A stretch of DNA of 64,000 nt from Sphingobium sp. EM0848 (GCF_013375555.1 NZ_JABXWB010000001.1:1674001-1738000); one strand, 5' to 3'. Positions 1-11,470 are shown, numbered from the stretch's first letter. Numbers and translations are program-made. Notes: generated by a model from the sequence alone, not told the origin.

Positions 1-1014
<1,014 letters not shown>

Positions 1015-1194
1015 TCAACCGTCCTTGCGCAACCCGTCCAACGCAATGATCGCATCGATATTAAAGCCCTCTATCCGGCGATAATTGCCAATGAAACAGA
1101 GGCAATCCGCGGACAGGCTGAGCCGCCAGGCTTCACCTTGCATATCGTGCAGCAGCAGAGTCACAAGCTGCATGTCGGTTCGGGGCGTCTTCAT
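1015..1194 (-). CDS. Small hypothetical protein, 59 residues
   Basis: This short frame starts with an ATG at 1194, preceded by a good Shine-Dalgarno (GAAGGA, about five bases away), and ends 51 bases upstream of the tgt start, so it may be the first gene of a tgt transcript. The product has no signal peptide. It has a moderately hydrophobic centre and two cysteines in a LCF context. I do not recognise a family. The ribosome site and the position between tgt and a divergent gene favour a real gene; only the small size argues against it. Confidence 0.55.
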   Translation of the reverse strand: MKTPRTDMQLVTLLLHDMQGEAWRLSLSADCLCFIGNYRRIEGFNIDAIIALDGLRKDG

Positions 1195-1273
1195 GAAATC
1201 CTTCGTAATTAATAAAGGTTAACAAAGGCCTGTCTGCGATATCCCCCCGATTTCTTAACGGTCATTTGTGGCA

Positions 1274-1289
1274 TTAATACAACATTAAC
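1274..1289 (+). promoter_or_regulatory. Putative CtrA-type box upstream of the rpfF-like gene
   Basis: Two TTAA half-sites are separated by exactly seven bases and the second is followed by C (TTAA-N7-TTAAC). This matches the full CtrA binding consensus of alphaproteobacteria. The site lies 52 bases before the ATG at 1341 and about 80 bases before the small ORF that runs the other way. The local sequence is AT-rich in a high-GC genome, as expected of a promoter region. Binding is inferred, not shown. Confidence 0.4.
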
Positions 1290-1340
1290 TATATTGAATC
1301 GGATTTTTCAGCGACTTAAGCGCAACAGTGCGTAACAAAA

Positions 1341-2390
1341 ATGGTTAACGATACCGATGCCTCTATGGGATGGTTGCATAGAAGTTGTATGAGCGTTCAT
1401 CTCAGTCCCAACGATAATTTGGGGGCGCAGATGGTTGATTCTGGACAATTTAATTCGAGGCACGAACAGATAGGCGATCTCTCGCCGACGCAGCTTTCGC
1501 CGGGCGACGACGAAGCGCTCGCTGCCGCTACGGAAAGCTTTGTTTCGGCGCCACGGATCGGCCAATCGACCCTGTTCGACCTGGGCCAGATCGACGTCCG
1601 GTGGGACGCCGCAGAGGAAAGCCTGTGGGCATTCATGACGCCCACGAATCGTCCCAATTTCAGCATGCAGATGCTGCGCGACGTCGGCACCTGGTATTCG
1701 GAAACCAAAAGGCTGTTCGACTCCGGCGTATTGCCAGTCAAATATATGATCGCGGGATCGCGCTTCCCCGGCGTCTTCAACCTTGGGGGCGATCTGGAAC
1801 TGTTTGCCGGCTGCATCGAGCGGCGCGATTTGCCCAGTCTGATCAAATATGGCCATGCCTGCATCGACGTCGTCCATCGGACCTGGCGCAATGCCGACCT
1901 GCCGGTCGTATCCGTCGCGCTCGCGCAAGGCGATGCCCTGGGCGGCGGCTTTGAAGCGTTGCTCTGCTTCGACATCGTGATTGCCGAGCGCAGCGCACGC
2001 TTCGGTTTGCCCGAAATGCTGTTCGGCCTGTTCCCCGGCATGGGCGCCTATTCAATCCTGGCGCGCAAGCTCGGCCGGATGATGGCCGAACGCATGATCC
2101 TGTCCGGCAAGGTCTATACCGCAGAAGCGATGTACGACATGGGCATCGTCCACACATTGGTGGAGGATGGCGAAGGCGAGCAGGCCGTGCGCGATTATAT
2201 CGCCGCGAACCGGGCCCATCATGCCGGTCATGTCGGCGTGTACCAGGCGGGGCGGCGGGTCGATCCACTCGACTATGCGGAACTCAAGGATATTGTCGAA
2301 AACTGGGCCGAATGCGCGTTACGGATCGACCTCAAGGACCTGCGCATGATGCGGCGACTGGCGTCCGCTCAAACCCGGCTTGTCAAATAA
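1341..2390 (+). CDS. rpfF: RpfF-like crotonase, putative DSF-family signal synthase
   Basis: RpfF proteins are crotonase-fold enzymes that act as acyl-ACP dehydratase and thioesterase to make cis-2-unsaturated fatty acids used as diffusible signals. The protein has the oxyanion-hole region FNLGGDLELF (146-155) and both RpfF catalytic glutamates, Glu205 in GGGFEALL and Glu225 in GLPEMLF, 20 residues apart as in Xanthomonas RpfF (Glu141/Glu161). The following FPGMGAYS segment is also RpfF-like. It is 349 residues against about 289 in Xanthomonas, the excess being N-terminal; a start at ATG 1392 (MSVHL) would remove 17 residues. It is convergent with a GGDEF-EAL gene only 12 bases away. An ordinary enoyl-CoA hydratase would normally lack this glutamate pair in this context. 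Confidence 0.82.
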   Translation: MVNDTDASMGWLHRSCMSVHLSPNDNLGAQMVDSGQFNSRHEQIGDLSPTQLSPGDDEALAAATESFVSAPRIGQSTLFDLGQIDVRWDAAEESLWAFMTPTNRPNFSMQMLRDVGTWYSETKRLFDSGVLPVKYMIAGSRFPGVFNLGGDLELFAGCIERRDLPSLIKYGHACIDVVHRTWRNADLPVVSVALAQGDALGGGFEALLCFDIVIAERSARFGLPEMLFGLFPGMGAYSILARKLGRMMAERMILSGKVYTAEAMYDMGIVHTLVEDGEGEQAVRDYIAANRAHHAGHVGVYQAGRRVDPLDYAELKDIVENWAECALRIDLKDLRMMRRLASAQTRLVK

Positions 2391-2402
2391 GCCGGGGAAC
2401 CT

Positions 2403-4490
2403 TCAGGCGCGCCGACGATCCCCCTCCATCGGGACCTCTTCGCCGTCAATTCCCTGCATCCGCCGCAGCAACTGGTCGGCGGGTATCGGCTTGCACAGGA
2501 CGAAGCCCTGCACATTGGTGAAGCCCGTCTCACGGGCGTAGCGCAGCTGTTCCTCGGTCTCGATGCCTTCGGCCACGGTTTCGACGTCCAGCGCACGCGC
2601 CAGATAGGCGACCGACTGGGCAATGGCGCGGTCACGCGAATTTTCGCCGACACCGCGCATGAAGCTTTGGTCGACCTTGATCGTGTCAAAGATATTGTTG
2701 CGCAAATAGCCCAGCGAAGAATAACCCGTCCCGAAATCGTCGAGCGCCAGCCGCAGGCCAATCCGGCGCAATTCGTTCAGGATCATGTGGGTGCGGCCGT
2801 CATTTTCCAGGAAAATCGACTCCGTCACCTCCAGTTCCAGGCGGCGTGGCTTCAGGCCGGATTGCAGGAGGGCGGCCATGACCCCGCGCGGCAGATTATC
2901 GCCCCGGATCAGCGCGGGCGAGATGTTCACGGCCACACGGATATCCTCGTCCCAGGTCATGGCGTCCCGGCATGCCTGTTCCAGCGCCCATAGCGTCATC
3001 GGTTCGATCATCGAGGAGCTTTCGGCGATCGGAATGAATTCCGCCGGGGAAATCCGGCCCAGCACCGGATGCTCCCAACGCATCAGCGCTTCGCAAATGG
3101 CGATGCGATTGGTGACGGCATCGAATATCGGCTGATAATGCAGCGCCAGCTCGCCATTGGCGATGGCGGTGCGCAGGCCCATTTCCAGTTCGTAGGTACG
3201 GTTCTGCCTCTCCTTCATCTCCCAGTTGAAATGAGCATGGCGGTTTCGCCCCTCATGCTTGGCGCGATATAGCGCCATGTCGGCATGTTGCAGCAATTCG
3301 TCGCTGTCGCGGCCATCCTCTGGAGCGACGGAGATGCCCATCGATGCCGTGATGTTCAGATGATAATTCTCGACCTCGAAATCGGGCGCGAATTCGGCAA
3401 GCAGGTCGGACGCGATTTCTTCTGCGCCGGCCCGGTCGACGCCTGGGCAGATGAGAATAAATTCGTCACCGCCGAAGCGCGCGACATGGCCGCGCCGGTT
3501 CAAGGCTCGCGAAAGCCGCTCGGCGACCAGACGGAGTAGCTGGTCGCCGATGATATGGCCGAGCGAATCGTTGATTTCCTTGAAGCGGTCCAGGTCCATC
3601 CACATGACCGCCATCAACTCGTCGTCGGATCTTCGTGAATCGAACCACTCACGCAATCGCATGTGCATCGCCATGCGGTTTTCCACGCCGGTCAGGCTGT
3701 CGAAGCGGGCCAGCCGTTCGAACTTGAGCGCCAGTTGCGACTTTTCATATTTGCCCTGAAACGCGTCCAGAACGATATGGTGGGTTGTGCGCGTGATATC
3801 CGCCATGGCGAAGATCATCAGGAAACACAGGATTCCCAGGGTAGTGTAAGCCACCCCACCGACCAGCAGCAGCCCGAACGACGTCGGCAGCATCGTAAAG
3901 CAGGTCTGCCCCACGGCGACATGGATACGTCCCGCATTGCGCCCCGATATGCCGCCGGCATAGACAGCCACGGTGCCCACGCTCAACACATGCAGGGTCA
4001 ATATGTCGGTGAAGGTCAGGGTGACGAACGCCAATACGCCCAGCAGCGCGGCATAGCCCCAGGCGCCCAGTTCATAGGCAAAACCCCAGATGGGCTTGGC
4101 CGGTCGATCCTGATGCGCCAGCTCCCGATGGAAATAGAGCGAGGCGATCGAGCGGCTGATTCCGACCAGGCAGATCAGGATCGAAACGACCGTGATCTGG
4201 GGCATCTGCGCCTTGTAGGCGATCACCAGGCTAGCGCCGCCACCGGCGATCGCCCCGCTCATCAGCGATGCCGGGGATGCATAGAGTGCCTTGACGAGAT
4301 TCGCCTGCACTTCAGCGCTGTGCTGAGTGCCTGGCGCAAGGCGCGCGCGCATGGAAGCGATCAGGTTTCGAACAAGGCGTGACACGTCATCAGCACCATT
4401 GGCGAAACATGATTTCCATTTGGTAAACCGCGCCTTTGCAAAGCGCTCCACAATGACGAATCCGTTATGAATTTGGTCGATTTCGCTCAT
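2403..4490 (-). CDS. Membrane-bound GGDEF-EAL c-di-GMP signalling protein
   Basis: The protein joins an N-terminal region with about five membrane segments (roughly residues 75-230) to a diguanylate cyclase domain and a c-di-GMP phosphodiesterase domain. Counted from the ATG at 4490, the intact GGDEF motif is at 340-344, the EAL glutamate at about 467, DDFGTGYSS at about 584 and EGIET at about 641, so both active sites look complete. The inhibitory I-site is altered: where RxxD is expected before GGDEF the sequence reads RRGH. No PAS domain or RpfR-type RpfF-binding domain is evident. A longer start at 4535 is possible but would reach into the divergent GNAT gene. Convergence with the rpfF-like gene suggests, without proving, that the pair links DSF to c-di-GMP. 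Confidence 0.9.
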   Translation of the reverse strand: MSEIDQIHNGFVIVERFAKARFTKWKSCFANGADDVSRLVRNLIASMRARLAPGTQHSAEVQANLVKALYASPASLMSGAIAGGGASLVIAYKAQMPQITVVSILICLVGISRSIASLYFHRELAHQDRPAKPIWGFAYELGAWGYAALLGVLAFVTLTFTDILTLHVLSVGTVAVYAGGISGRNAGRIHVAVGQTCFTMLPTSFGLLLVGGVAYTTLGILCFLMIFAMADITRTTHHIVLDAFQGKYEKSQLALKFERLARFDSLTGVENRMAMHMRLREWFDSRRSDDELMAVMWMDLDRFKEINDSLGHIIGDQLLRLVAERLSRALNRRGHVARFGGDEFILICPGVDRAGAEEIASDLLAEFAPDFEVENYHLNITASMGISVAPEDGRDSDELLQHADMALYRAKHEGRNRHAHFNWEMKERQNRTYELEMGLRTAIANGELALHYQPIFDAVTNRIAICEALMRWEHPVLGRISPAEFIPIAESSSMIEPMTLWALEQACRDAMTWDEDIRVAVNISPALIRGDNLPRGVMAALLQSGLKPRRLELEVTESIFLENDGRTHMILNELRRIGLRLALDDFGTGYSSLGYLRNNIFDTIKVDQSFMRGVGENSRDRAIAQSVAYLARALDVETVAEGIETEEQLRYARETGFTNVQGFVLCKPIPADQLLRRMQGIDGEEVPMEGDRRRA

Positions 4491-4552
4491 GCCGACTTCA
4501 CGGACGGTTGGGAAAATCTTGCTTTCGCGGCGCATCGGCGGAAAATGGCGCC

Positions 4553-5233
4553 ATGTCCCTTCACCCGCTCCACCGCCCGGTCTGGAATGCCCTCAACAGC
4601 GGCTGGTCGACGCTCGCCGAAGGGGGGGCGAAAGCCTTGCGGATCGATCCGCGCTACGGCCCCTTTGCGGCTGCGGCGGATGGCGGAGCCGAAGCGCAGA
4701 CCGCCCTCGCCGCGCTTGTGCCCCAGGATGGCGAAGCCTGGATCGTCGAACCCGACCCGATCGTCGCGCCGCCGGGCACCCATGTTCTGCGCGAAGCCAT
4801 GCTGGTGCAGATGGTCGCGGCGGACATCCATGGGACTTCGCTTACGCTCGATCCCGTATCGCTTGGCGAAGAAGATGCCGCGGAAATGCGCACCCTCGCC
4901 CTGATGACCAAGCCGGGGCCGTTCCTGCCCCTCACCCATCGGCTGGGCCATTTCATCGGGATCAGGGACCAGGGCAAGCTGGTCGCTATGGCCGGAGAGC
5001 GGATGCGCATCCCCGGATTTGCCGAAATCAGCGGTGTGTGCACCCATCCCGACCATCGGGGCAAAGGCTATGCCAAGGCGCTGATGCAGCTTGTCGGGCG
5101 CGCCATGCTGGCGCGGGGCGAGACACCCTTCCTCCATGCCTATGCCGCGCATGAGGCGACAGTGGCGCTGTACCGGACGCTCGGCTTCGAGGTTCGGGCA
5201 CAGATGCACATGATGGTGATCGGAACCGCCTGA
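4553..5233 (+). CDS. GNAT-family N-acetyltransferase (FR47-like)
   Basis: The C-terminal half carries a GNAT fold with the acetyl-CoA pyrophosphate loop HPDHRGKGYAKAL (a Q/R-x-x-G-x-G/A variant) and the typical ending in which a late strand follows ALYRTLGF. This resembles the FR47-like group. The N-terminal third is less conserved and may bind the acceptor. I chose the ATG at 4553 (MSLHPLH) because the upstream start at 4508 would add a non-conserved tail and cut into the divergent promoter region shared with the GGDEF-EAL gene. The substrate cannot be told from sequence. The stop codon directly abuts the stop of the convergent gene that follows. Confidence 0.85.
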   Translation: MSLHPLHRPVWNALNSGWSTLAEGGAKALRIDPRYGPFAAAADGGAEAQTALAALVPQDGEAWIVEPDPIVAPPGTHVLREAMLVQMVAADIHGTSLTLDPVSLGEEDAAEMRTLALMTKPGPFLPLTHRLGHFIGIRDQGKLVAMAGERMRIPGFAEISGVCTHPDHRGKGYAKALMQLVGRAMLARGETPFLHAYAAHEATVALYRTLGFEVRAQMHMMVIGTA

Positions 5234-5842
5234 TCAGCGGGCGGCCGCCTCATTGGGGTCGATGGATTTTATGGGGGTCGTCTGATAAGGAGCCGGTGCG
5301 GCTGTGGGCATGATCGCCGGTGTCGCCGTGGGAACATGGACTTCCTGATCGACAAAGACGTCGAAATCCGTCCCCGCCGGTAGTTTCACATTCCTGCCCT
5401 TGATCAATATGGCCAGCGGCAGAAAGACGATGCCCGCCCCTACGGCGCCCAGCGTGCCCGATTGGCCCTGCGAGTTGCGCTGGCCCCGCACGGGAATTTC
5501 CAACTGGCCCACCTTCACCCGGTCGACCCGAATGTCGAGCTTGCCCGAACGGCCCAGCAGCCCATTGCCCTTGGCCCGGGTGACTTCCCCGACAGCGGGC
5601 GTTCCGGCTGGAATGACCGTAACGCCGTCGATCGTCACCGCCTTGGCGACGGACAATTCCACCTGATCCCCGACGCGCGCCGATTTGGAAGAGATGTCCG
5701 CGCGCGTCTGCAAGGAAATGGTCAAACCCTCGGGAAGAACGAGATATTGGGCGGACGCTGGGAAGGCATTGACCACCGAGAAGGCCGTGGCGGCGATGGC
5801 CAATCGCCGTGCCCAGCCCATCGACAATGCAGCGCGAGTCAT
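5234..5842 (-). CDS. Secreted or periplasmic hypothetical protein, about 202 residues
   Basis: The ATG at 5842 gives an N-terminus with a clear signal peptide (arginines, a hydrophobic stretch, then PASAQ) and has a purine-rich AAAGGACG ribosome site. The mature part has a beta-rich segment with many valines, a glycine-rich hydrophobic stretch (LGAVGAGIVFLPLAILI) that could be membrane-associated, and a proline/alanine/threonine-rich tail. I do not recognise a named family; proteins of this layout occur as conserved hypotheticals in sphingomonads. The frame could extend to 5923, but that would bury the signal peptide. Export is well supported; function is unknown. Confidence 0.75.
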   Translation of the reverse strand: MTRAALSMGWARRLAIAATAFSVVNAFPASAQYLVLPEGLTISLQTRADISSKSARVGDQVELSVAKAVTIDGVTVIPAGTPAVGEVTRAKGNGLLGRSGKLDIRVDRVKVGQLEIPVRGQRNSQGQSGTLGAVGAGIVFLPLAILIKGRNVKLPAGTDFDVFVDQEVHVPTATPAIMPTAAPAPYQTTPIKSIDPNEAAAR

Positions 5843-5980
5843 AAGGACGTCCTTTCCGCCGGTTGCCTGTGGCCGGAGTGAAGCCATGCGCGGCAATTTA
5901 CGCTTCCGGCCGTGGAGCGTCAACGAAGGGGACGGCTTGATCGGGGCGATAATGGCGACAGGGCAAAGCGGCAGGCAAAG

Positions 5981-6009
5981 AAAAAGGCCGACGGATCGCT
6001 CCGCCGGCC
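5981..6009 (-). terminator. Rho-independent terminator of groESL
   Basis: On the minus strand a 10-bp stem (GGCCGGCGGA pairing with TCCGTCGGCC, one G-T pair) closes a four-base loop and is followed by five Ts and more Ts. It lies 26 bases past the groEL stop. Confidence 0.85.
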
Positions 6010-6034
6010 CTTCTCAATCGACATAGCGCAGGAC

Positions 6035-7693
<1,659 letters not shown>

Positions 7694-7730
7694 CTAGCAA
7701 ATGTGAATGTCAGGAAAATTGACGAAAATC

Positions 7731-8018
7731 TCAGGCGACGACGCCGAGGATATCGCTTTCCTTCATGATCAGCAGGTCTTCACCGTCGACCTTGACCTCG
7801 GTGCCCGACCACTTGCCGAACAGGATGCGGTCGCCGGCCTTGACGTCCAGCGGAGTGACCTTGCCGTCTTCCGACTTGGAGCCGGTGCCGACAGCGACGA
7901 TCTCGCCTTCCTGCGGCTTTTCCTTGGCGGTGTCGGGGATGATGATGCCGCCAGCAGTCTTCTCTTCCGCCTCTACGCGGCGGACGAGAACGCGGTCATG
8001 CAACGGACGAAATGCCAT
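7731..8018 (-). CDS. groS: Co-chaperonin GroES, 10 kDa
   Basis: GroES is the heptameric lid of the GroEL chamber. The 95-residue protein has the family length, the N-terminal [12 protein letters not shown] strand, the mobile-loop region [19 protein letters not shown] that contacts GroEL, and the conserved [12 protein letters not shown] segment. It is the first gene of the groES-groEL operon, with the CIRCE operator about 100 bases upstream of its ATG. Confidence 0.99.
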   Translation of the reverse strand: MAFRPLHDRVLVRRVEAEEKTAGGIIIPDTAKEKPQEGEIVAVGTGSKSEDGKVTPLDVKAGDRILFGKWSGTEVKVDGEDLLIMKESDILGVVA

Positions 8019-8113
8019 GTTGTGTGCCTTTCCCTCTTACGACGTTTAAATGGGATGGGAAGGAACCGCATGGACAGCGACTCCGGCTCCCTCTCCCGAT
8101 GAACCTGTGTCTG

Positions 8114-8140
8114 TTAGCACTCCCCATTGAAGAGTGCCAG
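8114..8140 (-). promoter_or_regulatory. CIRCE operator (HrcA binding site) of groESL
   Basis: The inverted repeat reads TTAGCACTC, nine bases, GAGTGCCAG on the plus strand. The left arm is the exact CIRCE consensus and the right arm differs at two terminal bases. Position and orientation upstream of groES are canonical, so HrcA repression of groESL is expected. Confidence 0.93.
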
Positions 8141-8148
8141 CGCCGTTT

Positions 8149-8178
8149 CATATGGACCGGCAAAGCCAAGGGTCAAGG
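8149..8178 (-). promoter_or_regulatory. Heat-shock-type promoter of groESL
   Basis: On the minus strand CTTGAC is followed after about 16-17 bases by CCATAT, matching the alphaproteobacterial sigma-32 pattern, and it stands immediately upstream of the CIRCE element. The -35-like TTGACC could also serve the housekeeping sigma factor. Confidence 0.55.
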
Positions 8179-8476
8179 GTAATCCCTGATATTTTTTTAG
8201 CCCCTGCCGATAGCCGGTCGCAGGACGAAGAATGTGAGACGGCGACCCTATAGAACTTCCGTCCCTCAACAGACAGGGAAACTGTTGCATTTATGCTTCT
8301 ACGTGCAGGAAATGCGACGAATGCGCAGACGTCTGCCGGAAATACAGCTTTACGGTATTAAAACAGAAGCGCAACAAATGGTCCTGCCGGTCGCCTCCTA
8401 ACTGGACTGTCCGGCAAAAACAGCGCGATGTCGTAGCGTAAATTGACTGCGACAGGCGCCTCAGAGGGGATACCTG
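8179..8476. other. Intergenic region between groESL and the TonB receptor gene
   Basis: No convincing gene is seen here. The stretch should hold the promoter of the receptor gene at 8477. It contains a perfect 12-bp palindrome, GCAGACGTCTGC at 8325-8336, about 140 bases before the receptor start, which could be a regulator site. The ribosome site is AGAGGGG just before the ATG. Confidence 0.5.
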
Positions 8477-11449
8477 ATGTCTATGATGAAGACATTTGCC
8501 CGGCTGCGTGATGGCGCGGCCCTTTCTGTGTTTGCCATTGTCAGCCTGAGCGCCGCGCCGGCGCTGGCGCAGAATGCGCCTCAAGCCACACCTCAGAACT
8601 CCGCCGCCTCCGACGAGGGCGAAACCATCGTCGTCACGGGATCGTTGTTCCGCCGCACCAACACGGAAACGCCCTCCCCGGTAACGGTGCTGACCGCCGA
8701 CACATTGCAGAAGGCGGGTATCACCACCGCATCCGACGCCATCCGTTCGGTTTCCGCGGATAGCGCAGGGTCGATCGGCACCGGCTTCCAGAGCGGCTTT
8801 TCGGCCGGCGGTTCGGCCGTATCGCTGCGCGGCCTGGGCGTATCCTCGACACTGGTCCTGATCGATGGCTTGCGCTCCACCAATTTCCCGATCAACGACG
8901 ACGGGCACAATGCCTATGTAGATCTGAACTCCATCCCCTTCAGCCTGGTGGAGAGGGTCGAAGTGCTGAAGGACGGCGCGTCGTCCACCTATGGCGCGGA
9001 CGCGATCGGTGGCGTCGTCAACCTGATATTGAAGAAGCATTTCACCGGCATCGCTGGGAGTGCCGAGGCAGGCGCAGCCTTCAAGGGCGATGCGACACAT
9101 CGGCGCGCGGACCTGACTATCGGCTATGGCGATTATGACGATCAGGGCTTCAACTTCTATATCAACGGCGAATATCAGCATGACGGCCGCGTCACCAATC
9201 ACAGCCGCGGCTTCCCCTATAACACGCGCGACCTGACCTCGATCGGGGGCCGCGATACCAACCGCAATGACGACTCGCTGACGGGCGGATCGAACAATGG
9301 CACGCCTACGGCCGTCGTGACCCGCGTCAACCAAAGCGACCTCAACAATCCTCTGAGCGGCGGCACGACCCCGCTTACGCAGAACCCAACCCAATATAAT
9401 GCGCTGAACCTGAATTGCGCCAACGGCACCTTCACAGTGAACACGGCGTCGCAGGTGGGCACGAGTTGCAAATATAATCTGGAAGATCTCTACAACCAGA
9501 TTGCTCCGCTGCAGCGCCGCTACGCGTTCAACGCCCGCCTCAGCGTTCGCGTGAACGATAATATCGAAGCCTATCTGACGGGCATGTATTCCAACGACTT
9601 CGTCAGCATCAAGAATCAGCCCCGCGCCCTGCGCGCGACGCAGCCCTTTGGCGGATCGCCCTCCCTTGCGTCGAACAATCCGGGCATCGTCCTGCCGGTC
9701 TATATCTGCTCTGCCGGCGTGAACTGTGCAACGGCTGCCGATCGCCGACTCAATCCGAACAATCCCTATGCGGCCGCCTTCGCCAACGATCCGGCCAACG
9801 GCGCGGCCCGCCTTTACTATTTGTTCGGCGATATCCCGGCCGGTAGCGACCGGACCAACGAGGTTTATCGCTTCGCGGGCGGCTTCAGCGGCAGTATCAA
9901 TGACGACTGGAACTGGAAAATCGACGGCGTCTATGCCCGCGACAATCTGAAGGTCACGCAATATGGCTTCCTGAACATCGCCAACACGCTGAACGCGATC
10001 AATACGGGCGCCTATAATTTCGTGAACCCGTCGCTCAATACCGAAGCGGTCCGCAATTTCATCTCGCCCGACCGGACGACGCCATCACATTCCGAAATGT
10101 ATTCGATCGACGCTTCCATAACGAAGAAGCTGATGGACCTTCAAGGCGGCCCGCTCCAGATCGCCATCGGCGGTCAGGTTCGTCGTGAAACGCTGGAGAA
10201 CAACAACCAGAATGCGGCGCTCGATACCTGGACGCTGACAACGTCCTCGGCCTTTGGCAAGCACACGGTTTCAGCCGCCTATTTCGAAATCCAGGCACCG
10301 CTTCTCACCAATCTGGAAGTCAACGCCTCGGGCCGGTACGACCATTATTCCGAGGGGTTCAGTCACTTTTCGCCCAAGGTGGGCGTGAAGTTCACACCCA
10401 TTCGTGAAGTGGCCCTGCGCGGCACTTTCTCCAAGGGCTTCCGCGCACCAACCTTCGCGGAATCCAATCCGCGAAGCCAGTTTGCAGGCTTTTCGACCTT
10501 CTCGCCGCCCCAGTCGTTCATCGACGCACATGGCGGTGCGGGTAACAACTATACCGCGCCCTATAATCTGGGTTCGGGCCTCACCGGCAATCCCGACCTG
10601 AAGCCCGAAAAGTCACGCAGTTTCACCGCAGGCGCCATTTTCGAACCGACGCGCTGGCTCAGCCTCACGGTTGACTATTACAACGTCAAGAAATCGGACC
10701 TGATCGTGGCTGGCCCACTGACCGGTGCTGCACGCACGGCCTATTATTCGCAATCCAATGTCACGGCGGCCTGCGCGGCTGTCGCAGCCGTTGGCCCAGG
10801 CTATTCGTGCAACGCCATCGACGCCATCGATCCGCTGTTTCCCAACGCCCTGCCGCGTATCCTGATCATCAACGCGCCGTTCGTGAATGCCAACTATGCC
10901 GTAACGTCGGGCATCGATCTCTCCGCCACGGCCAAGATACCGCTGGGCCAGGACATATCTTTGACAAGCCGTCTGGAGGCCACCCATGTCTTCCAATATG
11001 ACCTGCACACCTCAAACGGCGTTCAGAAATATGCCGGTACGCTTGGGCCGTTTGAACTGTCGTCGGGCAACGGCACCCCTGACTGGCGCGGAAACTGGCA
11101 GAATACCTTGCAGATCAACAAATTCTCACTGACCGCAACGGCTTATTATGTCGGCAGGATCAAGGCGGTGGCCGCGGACGAAGGTTCGCTCGACTTGTCC
11201 TGCGCGCACAATCTGTACGGAACGGGCGACGCATTCTGCCACATCAAGAGCTTCCTCTATGTTGACATGAACGCACAGGTGGAAGTGAACGACAGGTTCA
11301 CCTTCTTCGCCAATGTGGGCAATATTTTCGGTGCCCACGCCCCGGTTGCTCCCGCAGCCTATTCCAGCAATCCGAACTTCCTGACCACCTGGCACTATGC
11401 CGGGCTGATCGGCCGCACCTTCAAGGCGGGGGCGAGCTTCAAGTTCTGA
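8477..11449 (+). CDS. TonB-dependent outer-membrane receptor
   Basis: This 990-residue protein has a signal peptide (residues 1-32, ending PALAQ), a TonB-box-like ETIVVTGSLF segment at about 50-59, a plug domain with the LRGLG motif and the VERVEVLKDGASSTYGADAIGGVVN element, and a long beta-barrel ending in aromatic F (SFKF), as outer-membrane insertion requires. Such receptors import siderophores, sugars, vitamins or aromatic compounds; the substrate is not readable here, and no transporter or regulator gene lies beside it. Several cysteine pairs in extracellular-loop regions suggest disulfides. It is a single-gene unit with its own terminator. A GC-rich antisense frame overlapping its 5' half is not real. 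Confidence 0.95.
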   Translation: MSMMKTFARLRDGAALSVFAIVSLSAAPALAQNAPQATPQNSAASDEGETIVVTGSLFRRTNTETPSPVTVLTADTLQKAGITTASDAIRSVSADSAGSIGTGFQSGFSAGGSAVSLRGLGVSSTLVLIDGLRSTNFPINDDGHNAYVDLNSIPFSLVERVEVLKDGASSTYGADAIGGVVNLILKKHFTGIAGSAEAGAAFKGDATHRRADLTIGYGDYDDQGFNFYINGEYQHDGRVTNHSRGFPYNTRDLTSIGGRDTNRNDDSLTGGSNNGTPTAVVTRVNQSDLNNPLSGGTTPLTQNPTQYNALNLNCANGTFTVNTASQVGTSCKYNLEDLYNQIAPLQRRYAFNARLSVRVNDNIEAYLTGMYSNDFVSIKNQPRALRATQPFGGSPSLASNNPGIVLPVYICSAGVNCATAADRRLNPNNPYAAAFANDPANGAARLYYLFGDIPAGSDRTNEVYRFAGGFSGSINDDWNWKIDGVYARDNLKVTQYGFLNIANTLNAINTGAYNFVNPSLNTEAVRNFISPDRTTPSHSEMYSIDASITKKLMDLQGGPLQIAIGGQVRRETLENNNQNAALDTWTLTTSSAFGKHTVSAAYFEIQAPLLTNLEVNASGRYDHYSEGFSHFSPKVGVKFTPIREVALRGTFSKGFRAPTFAESNPRSQFAGFSTFSPPQSFIDAHGGAGNNYTAPYNLGSGLTGNPDLKPEKSRSFTAGAIFEPTRWLSLTVDYYNVKKSDLIVAGPLTGAARTAYYSQSNVTAACAAVAAVGPGYSCNAIDAIDPLFPNALPRILIINAPFVNANYAVTSGIDLSATAKIPLGQDISLTSRLEATHVFQYDLHTSNGVQKYAGTLGPFELSSGNGTPDWRGNWQNTLQINKFSLTATAYYVGRIKAVAADEGSLDLSCAHNLYGTGDAFCHIKSFLYVDMNAQVEVNDRFTFFANVGNIFGAHAPVAPAAYSSNPNFLTTWHYAGLIGRTFKAGASFKF

Positions 11450-11470
11450 TCTCGGGTCAGGGGGGAGAAA

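Noticed and set aside
1195..1215. Second TTAA-TTAAC pair in the tgt/rpfF gap as a CtrA box
   Set aside because: The spacing is six bases, not the seven required.
8291..9961. 556-codon minus-strand frame opposite the start of the TonB receptor
   Set aside because: The plus-strand frame has a signal peptide, plug and barrel; the antisense frame has only Val/Ile/Arg bias.
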